Assembly: GCA_946626595.1 (NCBI GenBank)
Contig: CAMOUQ010000002.1
Span: 1-64,000, forward strand
Direction: 5' to 3'
DNA: 64,000 nucleotides
Origin: an uncultured Prevotellaceae bacterium
GTDB taxonomy: Bacteria; Bacteroidota; Bacteroidia; Bacteroidales; Bacteroidaceae
Positions 25,831-35,843 of this stretch are shown here, one piece after another (the first letter of the stretch is position 1; every line of letters starts with the position of its first letter). A program made the position numbers and the translations under genes. Under the pieces are notes generated by a model that was not told the origin of the DNA, did not search any database, and was given only the letters and a program-made list of their open reading frames with translations.

Positions 25831-27265
25831 ACAGTGTCTGCTGTATGCCCTGTTCGCGGTGGCAGAGGCGAACGGTGATGCCGTACTTCTGGTGGAGATG
25901 TTCGGCCAGATGCTGTGCGCTGTAGACGCTGCGGTGCTGGCCGCCGGTGCATCCGAAGGAGAACATGAGGTCGGTGAATCCGCGCTGCAGATAACGCTCG
26001 ACATGGGCATCGGCCAGGCGATAGACGCTGTCGAGGAAGGTCAGTATCTCACCGTCGTCTTCCAGAAAACGGATGACAGGTTCGTCGAGACCGGTCAGTT
26101 GCTTATACGGTTCGTAGCGACCGGGGTTGTGCGTGCTGCGGCAGTCGAATACGTAGCCACCGCCGTTGCCGCTCTCGTCCTCGGGAATGCCTTTCTTGTA
26201 CGAGAAGCTGAAGATGCGTACAACCAATTTCTTTTCCTCCGACTTGCTGCCGACGGTCTCAGCCTTCGGTTTCCGACTGACCATGTCGCTGAGCACCTGA
26301 GCCAGGTGAGGGTAGGGGCAGGCCCCTTCGGCCAGCAGCTGGCGCAGGTTGTCGAGGGCAGGTGGGATGCTGTCGATGAAATGTTTCTTCCGTTCGAAAT
26401 ACCCTCGGAAGCCATAGGCGCCAAGCACCTGCAACAGGCGGAAGAGCACGAACAGACGCAGCCTTCGGCGAAACTCCTGTTCGTCAACCTCCGTGTAGCG
26501 ACGGAGCGACTGGAGGTAGACATCGATGAGCTGCTCCCGTAGGTCTTTGGGGTAGCGTGCCGAAGCCTGCCAAAGGAAGGAGGCAAGGTCGTACTGCAAC
26601 GGACCGCGGCGCCCACCCTGGAAGTCGATGAACCAAGGACGGCCCTCGGCATCGAGCATGACGTTGCGTGCCTGGAAGTCGCGATAGAGGAACGTCTGCC
26701 CCTTGGACGCTGTGATGTCGGCAGCCATCTGTCGGAAGTCCTCTTCGAGACGCAACTCATGGAAGTCGACGGGCTGGGTCTTCAGGAAGCAGTATTTGAA
26801 GTAGTTGAGGTCGAACATGACGTTCGTTTCGTCCATTTCGGCCTGCGGGTAGCACTGCGAGAAGTCCAGCCCTTCGGCGCCGCGCATCTGCATGTCGGGC
26901 AGCAGGGCAATGGTGCGGCACAGCAGTTCGCACTCGCGGGCATCGTAGCGTCCTCCCGATTCCCTGCCTTGCCGTATGGCATCGAAAAGGGAACGTCCGC
27001 CCAGGTCCTGCTGCAGGTAGCGCAGTTCGTCGTCGCTCACGGCCACCACCTCGGGCACGGGCAACGCCTTCTCGCGGAAGTGTCGCGAAAGGTAGATGAA
27101 GGCATGATTCTCTTCCTTCGAGGTCCCCACCACACCTATCAGCGTGGCGCCCTCGGAATCGGTCAGTCGGAAATACTGCCGGTTGCTGCCACTGCCCGTG
27201 ATGGCCTGGCATTGAGCCGGCTGGTGGCCGGTGGCGCTATGGTAAAGTTGTATGAGTTGTTCCAT
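25829..27265 (-). CDS. Fusion of an APH-like sugar/aminoglycoside kinase domain and a RapZ C-terminal domain
   Basis: This is a 478-residue two-part protein. Residues 1 to about 335 are an aminoglycoside-phosphotransferase/choline-kinase-type fold (SNRQYFRL near 28-35, catalytic FLYRDFQARNVML, metal-binding FIDFQGGR), close in type to AmgK cell-wall sugar kinases. Residues about 345-478 match the C-terminal domain of RapZ (GYVFDCRSTHNPGRYEPYK, FGCTGGQHRS), the part that binds GlcN6P and small RNA in E. coli; the RapZ P-loop kinase domain is missing. A role in amino-sugar or cell-wall recycling is inferred. The DUF486 gene lies 3 bp upstream. Confidence 0.85.
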   Translation of the reverse strand: MEQLIQLYHSATGHQPAQCQAITGSGSNRQYFRLTDSEGATLIGVVGTSKEENHAFIYLSRHFREKALPVPEVVAVSDDELRYLQQDLGGRSLFDAIRQGRESGGRYDARECELLCRTIALLPDMQMRGAEGLDFSQCYPQAEMDETNVMFDLNYFKYCFLKTQPVDFHELRLEEDFRQMAADITASKGQTFLYRDFQARNVMLDAEGRPWFIDFQGGRRGPLQYDLASFLWQASARYPKDLREQLIDVYLQSLRRYTEVDEQEFRRRLRLFVLFRLLQVLGAYGFRGYFERKKHFIDSIPPALDNLRQLLAEGACPYPHLAQVLSDMVSRKPKAETVGSKSEEKKLVVRIFSFSYKKGIPEDESGNGGGYVFDCRSTHNPGRYEPYKQLTGLDEPVIRFLEDDGEILTFLDSVYRLADAHVERYLQRGFTDLMFSFGCTGGQHRSVYSAQHLAEHLHQKYGITVRLCHREQGIQQTL

Positions 27266-27268
27266 CTT

Positions 27269-27640
27269 TTATTCCATGAAGACGAAGTAGACGGCCAGTA
27301 TGAGGCAGAAGAAGGCTGCGAAGTGGTTCCAGTGGAACGACTCGCTGTTGAAGAACACGACCGTGAAGCCCGTGAACACCATCAGCGAGATGACCTCCTG
27401 TATGACCTTGAGCTGCATGAGGCTGAAGTCGCCGCCGTTGCCGGCGTATCCGAATCGGTTGGCAGGCACCTGGCACGAATATTCGGCCAAGGCCAGGAGC
27501 CAGCTCAGCAGGATGACGACGTAGAGGGGCGTGTTCTCCGAGAGAATTTTCATTTGCTGCAGCTTCAGGTGACCATACCATGCAAAGGTCATGAAAACAT
27601 TCGAGACGATGAGCAGGAGTATCGTGTAAATTCCGTTCAT
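27269..27640 (-). CDS. DMT family protein, DUF486 (small four-helix membrane protein)
   Basis: This 123-residue inner-membrane protein has four predicted helices (about 3-20, 40-58, 75-95, 103-122) and an SMR/DMT-like layout. The segment VFMTFAWYGHLK is the DUF486 signature. Function is unknown. It is the first gene of a two-gene unit with the APH-RapZ fusion, three bases apart, and has its own promoter. Confidence 0.85.
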   Translation of the reverse strand: MNGIYTILLLIVSNVFMTFAWYGHLKLQQMKILSENTPLYVVILLSWLLALAEYSCQVPANRFGYAGNGGDFSLMQLKVIQEVISLMVFTGFTVVFFNSESFHWNHFAAFFCLILAVYFVFME

Positions 27641-27677
27641 AGGTGGCGTTGACTTGATTTCTGATTAATGACGGCTG

Positions 27678-27709
27678 CAAAGGTACGAAAATATCCTCAT
27701 ATCGTCAAC
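27678..27709 (-). promoter_or_regulatory. Promoter of the DUF486-APH/RapZ pair
   Basis: On the minus strand GTTG (27709-27706), 20 bp, then TACCTTTG (27685-27678); the ATG is 37 bp further on. Confidence 0.7.
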
Positions 27710-27757
27710 GATATAGTCAACTTCTTCAGCAAAGCGCAGAAAGAAATGAAGATTTAT

Positions 27758-27788
27758 TTTGAACTTCAGTCACTTTGTATTATCTTTG
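27758..27788 (+). promoter_or_regulatory. Promoter of the divIC-like operon
   Basis: TTTG (27758-27761), 19 bp, TATCTTTG (27781-27788), 22 bp before the ATG at 27811. It is divergent from the DUF486 promoter. Confidence 0.8.
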
Positions 27789-27810
27789 CAAGCGAAAAAT
27801 GAAATAGCGT

Positions 27811-28158
27811 ATGAGCAGAATATATTCGGTCTGGGATTTCATCCGCCGCCACAAGTTCATCGTAGTGGCCGCATTCTTCATTGTAATGATAGGTTTCGTG
27901 GACGAAGACAGTTTCTACAACCGCTACCAGCGCAAGCAGGAGATTGCCGCACTGCGTGCTGAGATGAATCGCTACCAGAACCGTTATGAGAACGACACCA
28001 AGGCACTGAACGACCTGCAGTCGAGCAGGGAGGCAGTGGTCAGGGTGGCACGCGAGGAATACTTCATGAAGTATCCCGACGAGGACATTTTCGTGGTGAT
28101 GGATGCCCAAAAGGAATCCGAAAACAATGAAACGGATGAGACGCCTCTCGAAGACTGA
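27811..28158 (+). CDS. Septum formation initiator family protein (DivIC/FtsB-like)
   Basis: This 115-residue bitopic protein has a short cytoplasmic start, one membrane helix (about 16-32) and a periplasmic coiled coil (about 40-75), then VVRVAREEYFMKYPDED, the family's conserved end. It acts in the divisome with FtsL/FtsQ-type proteins. It overlaps the next gene by 32 bp and begins a run that ends with ligA and dapA. Confidence 0.85.
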   Translation: MSRIYSVWDFIRRHKFIVVAAFFIVMIGFVDEDSFYNRYQRKQEIAALRAEMNRYQNRYENDTKALNDLQSSREAVVRVAREEYFMKYPDEDIFVVMDAQKESENNETDETPLED

Positions 28159-28507
28159 GAACCTGTTGTTCTGCATCGGAGCCCTGATGATGGTGGCCGG
28201 TGCTGCGGCGTTCCTGTTCGATGGCCGGGTGGCCTCAGTCGTCTTTGCCGTGGGTGTCCTGCTCTTTGGCTGCATGCAGCTGCGCATGGTTTATGAGGGG
28301 CGCAACTTTGTGATAGCCCGCCTGCGTCGCCAGCAGCTGTTCGGCTCGGCCATGTTGGTTTTGGCCGCAGTGGCCATGGTGGCCCAGACGTTTTTCCACT
28401 ATAATGTGATGCGCTATAACGAGTGGGTGGTATGTTTGCTCATCGGTGCCGTCATTCAGCTGTACACGGCATTCCGCATACCGAACGAATTGGAGAAGGA
28501 GAAATGA
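28127..28507 (+). CDS. Small membrane protein of unknown function
   Basis: This 126-residue protein has four hydrophobic segments (about 11-30, 34-50, 62-82, 90-112). I do not recognise a characterised family. The ATG at 28127 (MKRMRRLSKTE) is preferred over one at 28103 because it gives a compact, positively charged start; both overlap the divIC-like gene. The stop overlaps the next start (ATGA), so it is translationally coupled to the lipoprotein gene downstream. Confidence 0.7.
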   Translation: MKRMRRLSKTENLLFCIGALMMVAGAAAFLFDGRVASVVFAVGVLLFGCMQLRMVYEGRNFVIARLRRQQLFGSAMLVLAAVAMVAQTFFHYNVMRYNEWVVCLLIGAVIQLYTAFRIPNELEKEK

Positions 28508-29208
28508 AGAAGGTTTACTCGATTATAAGTTTTGCTTTTGCCTGCCTATTTGCAGCATCGTGTTCCGACCACTATCTGGTCGATGGTTCGACCACGGTTC
28601 ACGGTATGGAGGGCAAGATGCTCTACCTCAAGGTCTATGACAACAAGGACCTGAAGACTATCGACTCGTGCAACGTCATGCACGGCAAGTTCTCGTTCCG
28701 CGGGAATGTCGACAGCACCATGATGGCCAACCTCTTCCTGGGCAACCAGAGCCTGATGCCCATCGTCCTGGAGGGCGAAGGCGTTTCGCTGAAGATAGAC
28801 GAGATGGCGCAAAGCGTCACCGGCAGTCCGCTGAACGATTCGCTCTACGCATTCATCCAGCGCAAGACCCAGATAGACAACCAACTGGCCGAACTGCCAC
28901 GAATGGAAGGGCGGATGGTGATGGACGGCATGGAACACGAAGAGGTGATGGCACGGCTGCAGGCTATGGCGCATGATCTGAACCTGCAAAGCGACCAATT
29001 GGTGTCGAACTTCATCAAACGCAACTATAACAACGTGCTTGGCCCGGGCGTCTTCATGATTATGACCTCGGAACTGGCCTATCCCGTGCTCACGCCTCAG
29101 ATCGAGGCCCTGCTGATAGGCGCTCCGTCGTACTTCCTCAATCATCCCTATGTGAAGGAATACCTGCGAGTGGCCAACGAGAATATGGAGAAACTGCAAC
29201 AGCAATAG
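28504..29208 (+). CDS. DUF4369-type lipoprotein
   Basis: This 234-residue protein has a lipoprotein signal (lipobox LFAASC, Cys near 21), then a beta domain (about 27-110) of the DUF4369 type found at the N-terminus of many Bacteroidota thioredoxin-like lipoproteins. No thioredoxin CxxC domain follows; the rest is helical. Probably anchored in the envelope; function unknown. ligA starts 3 bp after its stop. Confidence 0.78.
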   Translation: MKKVYSIISFAFACLFAASCSDHYLVDGSTTVHGMEGKMLYLKVYDNKDLKTIDSCNVMHGKFSFRGNVDSTMMANLFLGNQSLMPIVLEGEGVSLKIDEMAQSVTGSPLNDSLYAFIQRKTQIDNQLAELPRMEGRMVMDGMEHEEVMARLQAMAHDLNLQSDQLVSNFIKRNYNNVLGPGVFMIMTSELAYPVLTPQIEALLIGAPSYFLNHPYVKEYLRVANENMEKLQQQ

Positions 29209-31218
<2,010 letters not shown>

Positions 31219-31232
31219 CTATATATTAAGGT

Positions 31233-32114
31233 ATGAAAGAGCACAAATTCCAGGGCTTGGGTATTGCCCTGATAACACCGTTCCAGACAGACGGGAGTGT
31301 CGACTACGACGCCCTCATGTCGCTAATCGACTATCAGATCAAGGGAGGCATCGACTTCCTGTGTGTGCTGGGCACCACGGCCGAAACGCCTTGCCTGACA
31401 GCCGAAGAGAAACGCACCATCAAGGAGCGCGTGGTGAAGCACGTACGTGGCCGGGTGCCCCTGCTGATGGGCTGTGGCGGCAACAATACGGCAGCCGTAG
31501 TCGAGGAATTCCGACAGACCGACTGGACAGGCATCGACGGTATACTGAGCGTGTGCCCCATGTACAACAAACCTACGCAGGAGGGACTCTACCAACACTT
31601 TCGTGCCCTCTCCGAAGCCAGTCCGCTGCCCTTGGTGCTCTACAATGTGCCTGGCCGGACAGGTGTGAACATGACTGCCGGCACAACGTTGCGCCTGGCA
31701 CACGACTTCGACAACATCGTTGCCATCAAGGAGGCCAGCGGCAAGATTGATCAGATAAAGGAAATACTGGAGAAGAAGCCGAAGGGCTTCGATGTTCTGT
31801 CGGGCGACGACAGCCTCACTCTGTCCATCATGAAGGCAGGCGGTGCAGGCATCATCAGTGTCGTGGGCAATGCCATCCCGCAACGCTTCGGGCAGATGGT
31901 GCATCTGATGCAGGAAGGCCGCCTGGCCGAGGCCACCATCATCAACGACGAACTCTTCGAACTCTATAGTCTGATGTTCATCGACGGCAATCCCGCCGGT
32001 GTGAAGGCAGCACTCAGCGACATGGGGCACATACAGAATCGTCTGCGCCTGCCCCTTGTGCCTGTATCGGAGCGCACGGGCAACCGCATCGCCGAGATTA
32101 TCCGAGGCCTATAA
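31233..32114 (+). CDS. dapA: 4-hydroxy-tetrahydrodipicolinate synthase
   Basis: This 293-residue aldolase-type enzyme condenses pyruvate with aspartate semialdehyde, the first step to diaminopimelate and lysine. The Schiff-base lysine is in VAIKEASG (near 166) and the catalytic tyrosine in LVLYNVPGRTG (near 137); GTTAE lies near the N-terminus. An AAGGT precedes the ATG. Its 3' end overlaps the convergent tcdA by 17 bp. Confidence 0.96.
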   Translation: MKEHKFQGLGIALITPFQTDGSVDYDALMSLIDYQIKGGIDFLCVLGTTAETPCLTAEEKRTIKERVVKHVRGRVPLLMGCGGNNTAAVVEEFRQTDWTGIDGILSVCPMYNKPTQEGLYQHFRALSEASPLPLVLYNVPGRTGVNMTAGTTLRLAHDFDNIVAIKEASGKIDQIKEILEKKPKGFDVLSGDDSLTLSIMKAGGAGIISVVGNAIPQRFGQMVHLMQEGRLAEATIINDELFELYSLMFIDGNPAGVKAALSDMGHIQNRLRLPLVPVSERTGNRIAEIIRGL

Positions 32115-32820
32115 GATTCTTGACAACTTCGCCGCCAATGACCAATCCGGCGGCAGGCGGAACAAAAGCGTTCGAGGCAGGTATGCTTAGGCGCTTTTCG
32201 TTTTTCTGTGCGTCGTCATTCGGTTCGACGGGGCGCATGGGAATCTCCTCGCTGAAGACCACCTTCACATGGTAAATGCCCTCGCGTCGCAGCGTCTGCC
32301 GCATGACTTTGGCCAATGGGTCGACACTCGTCTTCGACAGGTCGGCCACACGGAAGCCACTCGGATTCAGTTTGTTGGCAGCACCCATCGAGCAAATGAT
32401 GGGCACGCCCAGACGGTGGCAGCGTCTCACCAGTTCCAGCTTAGCCTGCACCGTGTCGATGCAGTCCACCACGTAGTCGAACTGCGCAAGGTCCACCTCG
32501 TCGGCACATTCCGGCAGGTAGAACATGCGGTGGGGCACGACCGTACACTCGGGATTGATGTCGCGGATGCGGTCGGCAGCCACGTCCACCTTGTATTGTC
32601 CCAGTGTGGAGTGCAGGGCCACAATCTGGCGATTGATGTTCGTCACGTTCACCTGGTCGTTGTCGAACAGTTCCAGGTGGCCCACGCCGCTGCGCGCCAA
32701 AACTTCTGTGGCATAGCCACCTACGCCACCGATGCCGAACACCGCCACGCGGCATCCCTTCAGTCGCTCGATGGCATCGTTGCCAAAGAGCATTCGTGTT
32801 CTGCTAAATTGGTCTTCCAT
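32098..32820 (-). CDS. tcdA: tRNA threonylcarbamoyladenosine dehydratase (TcdA/CsdL, ThiF superfamily)
   Basis: This 240-residue E1-like adenylating enzyme cyclises t6A37 to ct6A37 in tRNA. It has FSRTRMLFG at the N-terminus, the nucleotide-binding loop GIGGVGGYA (near 32-40), VDCIDTVQAK and SMGAANK(L)NPS, all typical of TcdA. There is no zinc-binding CxxC pair, which separates it from ThiF and MoeB. The ATG lies 5 bp from a promoter box, so its mRNA may be leaderless. The 3' end overlaps dapA. Confidence 0.92.
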   Translation of the reverse strand: MEDQFSRTRMLFGNDAIERLKGCRVAVFGIGGVGGYATEVLARSGVGHLELFDNDQVNVTNINRQIVALHSTLGQYKVDVAADRIRDINPECTVVPHRMFYLPECADEVDLAQFDYVVDCIDTVQAKLELVRRCHRLGVPIICSMGAANKLNPSGFRVADLSKTSVDPLAKVMRQTLRREGIYHVKVVFSEEIPMRPVEPNDDAQKNEKRLSIPASNAFVPPAAGLVIGGEVVKNLIGLG

Positions 32821-32825
32821 GCCTG

Positions 32826-32858
32826 CAAAGGTACAAATTAATTCACAATTATTACAAA
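32826..32858 (-). promoter_or_regulatory. Promoter of tcdA (possibly leaderless)
   Basis: On the minus strand TTTG (32858-32855), 21 bp, then TACCTTTG (32833-32826), which ends 5 bp before the ATG at 32820. Confidence 0.72.
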
Positions 32859-32886
32859 TTGTAAGTCATAATTCATATTTATTTCG

Positions 32887-32894
32887 TACCTTTG
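32887..32894 (+). promoter_or_regulatory. -7 box of the aminotransferase gene
   Basis: TACCTTTG, 21 bp before the ATG at 32916. No clear -33 TTTG; divergent from tcdA. Confidence 0.6.
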
Positions 32895-32915
32895 TCGGAA
32901 ATATTGATTACGCAT

Positions 32916-34115
32916 ATGCCAAAGATATCTGTACGTGGGCACGAAATGCCCGAGTCGCCTATACGCAAACTGGCTCCGCTGGCCTATGCCGCCAAGGACC
33001 GTGGCGTGCATGTTTACCACCTGAATATCGGTCAGCCCGACCTGCCAACGCCCAAGTCGGCGCTCAATGCCATACGCAACATCGACCGCAAGATTCTGGA
33101 GTATTCACCCTCGCAGGGCTACCTCAGCTATCGCAAGAAGTTGGTGGACTACTATCGGAAGTACAACATCGACGTCACACCCGATGACATCATCATCACC
33201 TCGGGCGGTTCGGAGGCCGTATTGTTCTCCTTCCTGGCCTGCCTGAATCCGGGCGACGAAATCATTGTGCCCGAACCGGCCTATGCCAACTATATGGCCT
33301 TTGCCATATCGGCCGGTGCCGTCATTCGCACCATAGCCACCACCATCGAGGAAGGCTTCTCGCTGCCCAAGGTGGAGAAGTTCGAGGAGCTCATCAACGA
33401 GCGCACCCGAGCCATACTCATCTGCAACCCCAACAACCCTACGGGCTATCTCTATACACGCCGCGAGATGAACCAAATCCGCGACCTCGTGAAGAAGTAC
33501 GACCTCTATCTCTTCTCCGACGAAGTCTATCGCGAGTTCATCTACACAGGGTCGCCCTACATCTCGGCCTGCCATCTGGAGGGCATCGAGCAGAACGTCA
33601 TCCTCATCGACAGCGTATCGAAGCGCTACTCCGAATGCGGCATACGCATCGGTGCCCTGGTGACGAAGAACCAGGAGGTGAGGAAGGCCGTCATGAAGTT
33701 CTGCCAGGCGCGTCTCAGTCCGCCACTTATCGGACAGATTGCAGCCGAGGCTTCGCTGGACGAGCCTGAGGAGTACAGCCGCGAGATATACGACGAATAC
33801 GTAGAGCGACGCAAGTGCCTCATCGATGGCCTTAACCGCATACCAGGCGTCTACAGCCCCATCCCCATGGGAGCCTTCTACACGGTGGCCCGCCTGCCGG
33901 TGGACGATGCCGAGAAGTTCTGTGCCTGGTGCCTGAGCGAGTTCCAGTACGAGGGCGAGACCGTCATGATGGCCCCAGCCGCAGGTTTCTACACCACTCC
34001 GGGTGCAGGGCGCGACCAGGTTCGCCTGGCCTACGTGCTGAAGAAGCGCGACCTCACCCGTGCGCTCTTCGTCCTGCAGAAGGCCCTCGAAGCCTATCCC
34101 GGCCGTCGCGATTAG
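32916..34115 (+). CDS. PLP-dependent class I aminotransferase (aspartate aminotransferase-like)
   Basis: This 399-residue fold-type I aminotransferase has NIGQPDLPTPK, the phosphate-ring loop SGGSEAVLF, NPNNPTGYLYTR and the PLP lysine in DSVSKRYSECGIRIG, with the C-terminal substrate-binding arginine region in GRDQVRLAYV. The substrate pair is not fixed by the sequence; aspartate or a broad amino acid is likely. A possible TTG at 32892 is rejected because it overlaps the -7 box; ATG at 32916 is used. It is followed by an 8-bp repeat array. Confidence 0.9.
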   Translation: MPKISVRGHEMPESPIRKLAPLAYAAKDRGVHVYHLNIGQPDLPTPKSALNAIRNIDRKILEYSPSQGYLSYRKKLVDYYRKYNIDVTPDDIIITSGGSEAVLFSFLACLNPGDEIIVPEPAYANYMAFAISAGAVIRTIATTIEEGFSLPKVEKFEELINERTRAILICNPNNPTGYLYTRREMNQIRDLVKKYDLYLFSDEVYREFIYTGSPYISACHLEGIEQNVILIDSVSKRYSECGIRIGALVTKNQEVRKAVMKFCQARLSPPLIGQIAAEASLDEPEEYSREIYDEYVERRKCLIDGLNRIPGVYSPIPMGAFYTVARLPVDDAEKFCAWCLSEFQYEGETVMMAPAAGFYTTPGAGRDQVRLAYVLKKRDLTRALFVLQKALEAYPGRRD

Positions 34116-34118
34116 CTC

Positions 34119-34181
34119 CCTTAACCCTTTAACATTTTAACCTTTTAACATTTTAACTCTTTAACCTTTTAACCCTTTTTG
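34119..34181 (+). repeat. 8-bp tandem array (CNTTTTAA) upstream of the LolC-like gene
   Basis: Units CCCTTTAA, CATTTTAA, CCTTTTAA, CTCTTTAA repeat with an 8-bp period. The last unit ends TTTTTGA instead of TTTTAA and so provides the TTG start codon (34179-34181). This is the reverse complement of the array type at 1721-1770. Confidence 0.92.
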
Positions 34182-35426
34182 ACCCACACTTGGTTCATAG
34201 CCCGCAGGCTCTACAGTCAGGGCGGCAATAGTCGCCGTGCATCCCGTTCGGCCATCGTCATTGCGACGGCCGGTGTTGCATTGGGCATTGCCATCATGAT
34301 CATATCCATCTCCGTCGTGCTTGGATTCAAGCATGAGGTGCAGCGCAAGGTCACCGGCATCGGCAGTCACATACAGATTGTCAACTACCAGTCGCTCTAT
34401 GACACCGAGTCGCTCCCCATCGTCATCAGCGACAAGTTGCTCCACAACCTGCGCCACGTGAAGGGCGTCAGCAGTGCCCACCGCTACTGCACCAAGACCG
34501 GAATGCTGAAGACCGACGAAGCCTTCCAGGGCGTCATGTTCAAGGGAATCGATGCCGACTACGACCTCACCTTCCTGCGCAACAGTCTGGTGGGTGGCGA
34601 GATAGACCAGCCTTTCTCAGCCACAGCGTCGACAGACCGACTGGTCATATCCAAGACCCTTGCCCAGCAACTCCACCTCAGTGTGGGCAGCCGCCTCTAC
34701 GCCTACTTCTTCGATGAGACCCTGCGTGCCCGCCGATTCACGGTGGCCGCCATCTACGAGACCAACCTGACGGAGTACGACTCGCGGCTGGTCTTCTGCG
34801 ACATGCACACCATCCATCGCCTTCTGGACTACGAGGCCGACCAGTCGAGTGGGGCAGAGGTTTGCCTCTCCGGTATGGACTATCTGCCCATGGTCTCTGA
34901 GCGTGTGCAGCGCACCGTCAATCATCAGCAGGACCGATACGGCGCACCCTATTCGTCGCCCACCATTCGCGACCAGTACCCCCACATATTTGCCTGGCTC
35001 GACCTTCTCGACCTCAATGTCATCGTCATACTGGTCCTCATGCTGGCCGTAGCCGGATTCACCACCATCAGCGGACTGCTCATCATCATCCTCGAGCGTA
35101 CCCAGTTCATCGGTGTCATGAAGGCCCTGGGCGCAGCCAATCGCCCCCTGCGCCACATTTTCCTTTGGTATGCCCTGATGCTCGTGGTTCGCGGACTGCT
35201 TGTGGGCAACCTTCTGGGCATAGGTCTGTGCCTCGTGCAGCAACACTTCGGGCTGGTGCATCTGGATGCCGCCACCTACTATGTCGACCGCGTCCCCGTG
35301 CTCATCTCGTGGTCGTGGGTCCTCATCATCAACGTCGGCACCCTCCTGCTTTCCACCCTTGCCCTTCTGCTCCCCACGCTGCTTGTCAGCCGCATCCGTC
35401 CGGCTCGCGCCATCCGGTGGGAATAA
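34179..35426 (+). CDS. LolC/LolE-type ABC permease (FtsX domain)
   Basis: This 415-residue inner-membrane protein has an N-terminal helix (about 27-50, VALGIAIMIISISVVLGFKHEV), a periplasmic domain (about 55-270) and three C-terminal helices (about 285-310, 330-355, 370-400), the LolC/LolE permease plan. It may release lipoproteins for outer-membrane sorting together with a LolD ATPase encoded elsewhere. No ATG exists near the conserved N-terminus (FIARRLYS); TTG at 34179 is the best start and lies in the repeat array. Confidence 0.85.
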   Translation: MTHTWFIARRLYSQGGNSRRASRSAIVIATAGVALGIAIMIISISVVLGFKHEVQRKVTGIGSHIQIVNYQSLYDTESLPIVISDKLLHNLRHVKGVSSAHRYCTKTGMLKTDEAFQGVMFKGIDADYDLTFLRNSLVGGEIDQPFSATASTDRLVISKTLAQQLHLSVGSRLYAYFFDETLRARRFTVAAIYETNLTEYDSRLVFCDMHTIHRLLDYEADQSSGAEVCLSGMDYLPMVSERVQRTVNHQQDRYGAPYSSPTIRDQYPHIFAWLDLLDLNVIVILVLMLAVAGFTTISGLLIIILERTQFIGVMKALGAANRPLRHIFLWYALMLVVRGLLVGNLLGIGLCLVQQHFGLVHLDAATYYVDRVPVLISWSWVLIINVGTLLLSTLALLLPTLLVSRIRPARAIRWE

Positions 35427-35440
35427 GTTCCTTGTTGTAT

Positions 35441-35682
35441 AACCTAACTTAACCTATAGCCGTAAGTTACCGAACTTATGGCTGCATGTTGCCGAACCTA
35501 TGGGCGCATGTTGCCGAACCTATGGGCGCATGTTAACTTAACCTTCGGCCATTGCTTCGTATCGTCTGGTTTTAGTCCCTACGTCGATTGAGCTCAGACG
35601 ACGTATTGTCTGGCCTCAAACGACGTATTGTCTAAGCTCAAACGACGTATCGTCTCGGCGCAGACAATATTAGGGCATTTAT
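35441..35682. repeat. 22-bp tandem array, third and longest locus
   Basis: Eleven consecutive 22-bp units at 35441, 35463, 35485, 35507, 35529, 35551, 35573, 35595, 35617, 35639 and 35661. The left half uses CATGTTGCCGAACCTATG-like units and the right half ACGACGTATTGTCT-like units, so two sub-families are fused in one register. Most units keep a small dyad (AAGTT/AACTT, GAC/GTC). The core ACGTATTGT is shared with the array at 25748. Confidence 0.9.
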
Positions 35683-35710
35683 CATTGCGTCCGAATAAAT
35701 TGGTTAAATC

Positions 35711-35729
35711 CCTCACTTATTCGTATCTT
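35711..35729 (+). promoter_or_regulatory. Upstream copy of the glnN promoter segment
   Basis: The 19-bp CCTCACTTATTCGTATCTT is identical to the segment at 35786-35804, but here the box reads TATCTTAA instead of TATCTTTG. TTGG lies 20 bp upstream (35700-35703). It may be a weak second promoter or a decayed duplicate. Confidence 0.6.
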
Positions 35730-35774
35730 AAACCTTCGGTTTTAGTCACTCTTGGTCGAAAATGCTCAAACATG

Positions 35775-35806
35775 TTTGGCATTTTCCTCACTTATTCGTA
35801 TCTTTG
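35775..35806 (+). promoter_or_regulatory. Promoter of glnN
   Basis: TTTG (35775-35778), 20 bp, TATCTTTG (35799-35806), 37 bp before the ATG. Confidence 0.85.
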
Positions 35807-35843
35807 CACGCGAAAATAAAGGTATTAGCAGATAAGTGGCAAT

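Larger units (their letters stand above)
35427..35843. other. Non-coding spacer upstream of glnN
   Basis: This 417-bp spacer contains the longest 22-bp array (35441-35682), then two copies of a promoter-like segment 75 bp apart, and a 37-bp leader before glnN. No gene is seen. Confidence 0.8.

Noticed and set aside
28103-28126. Earlier ATG for the small membrane protein after the divIC-like gene
   Set aside because: It only adds MPKRNPKT and lengthens the overlap; the ATG at 28127 gives a more usual start.
35441-35682. CRISPR array
   Set aside because: Units abut with a 22-bp period and no unique spacers; no cas genes are in the window.
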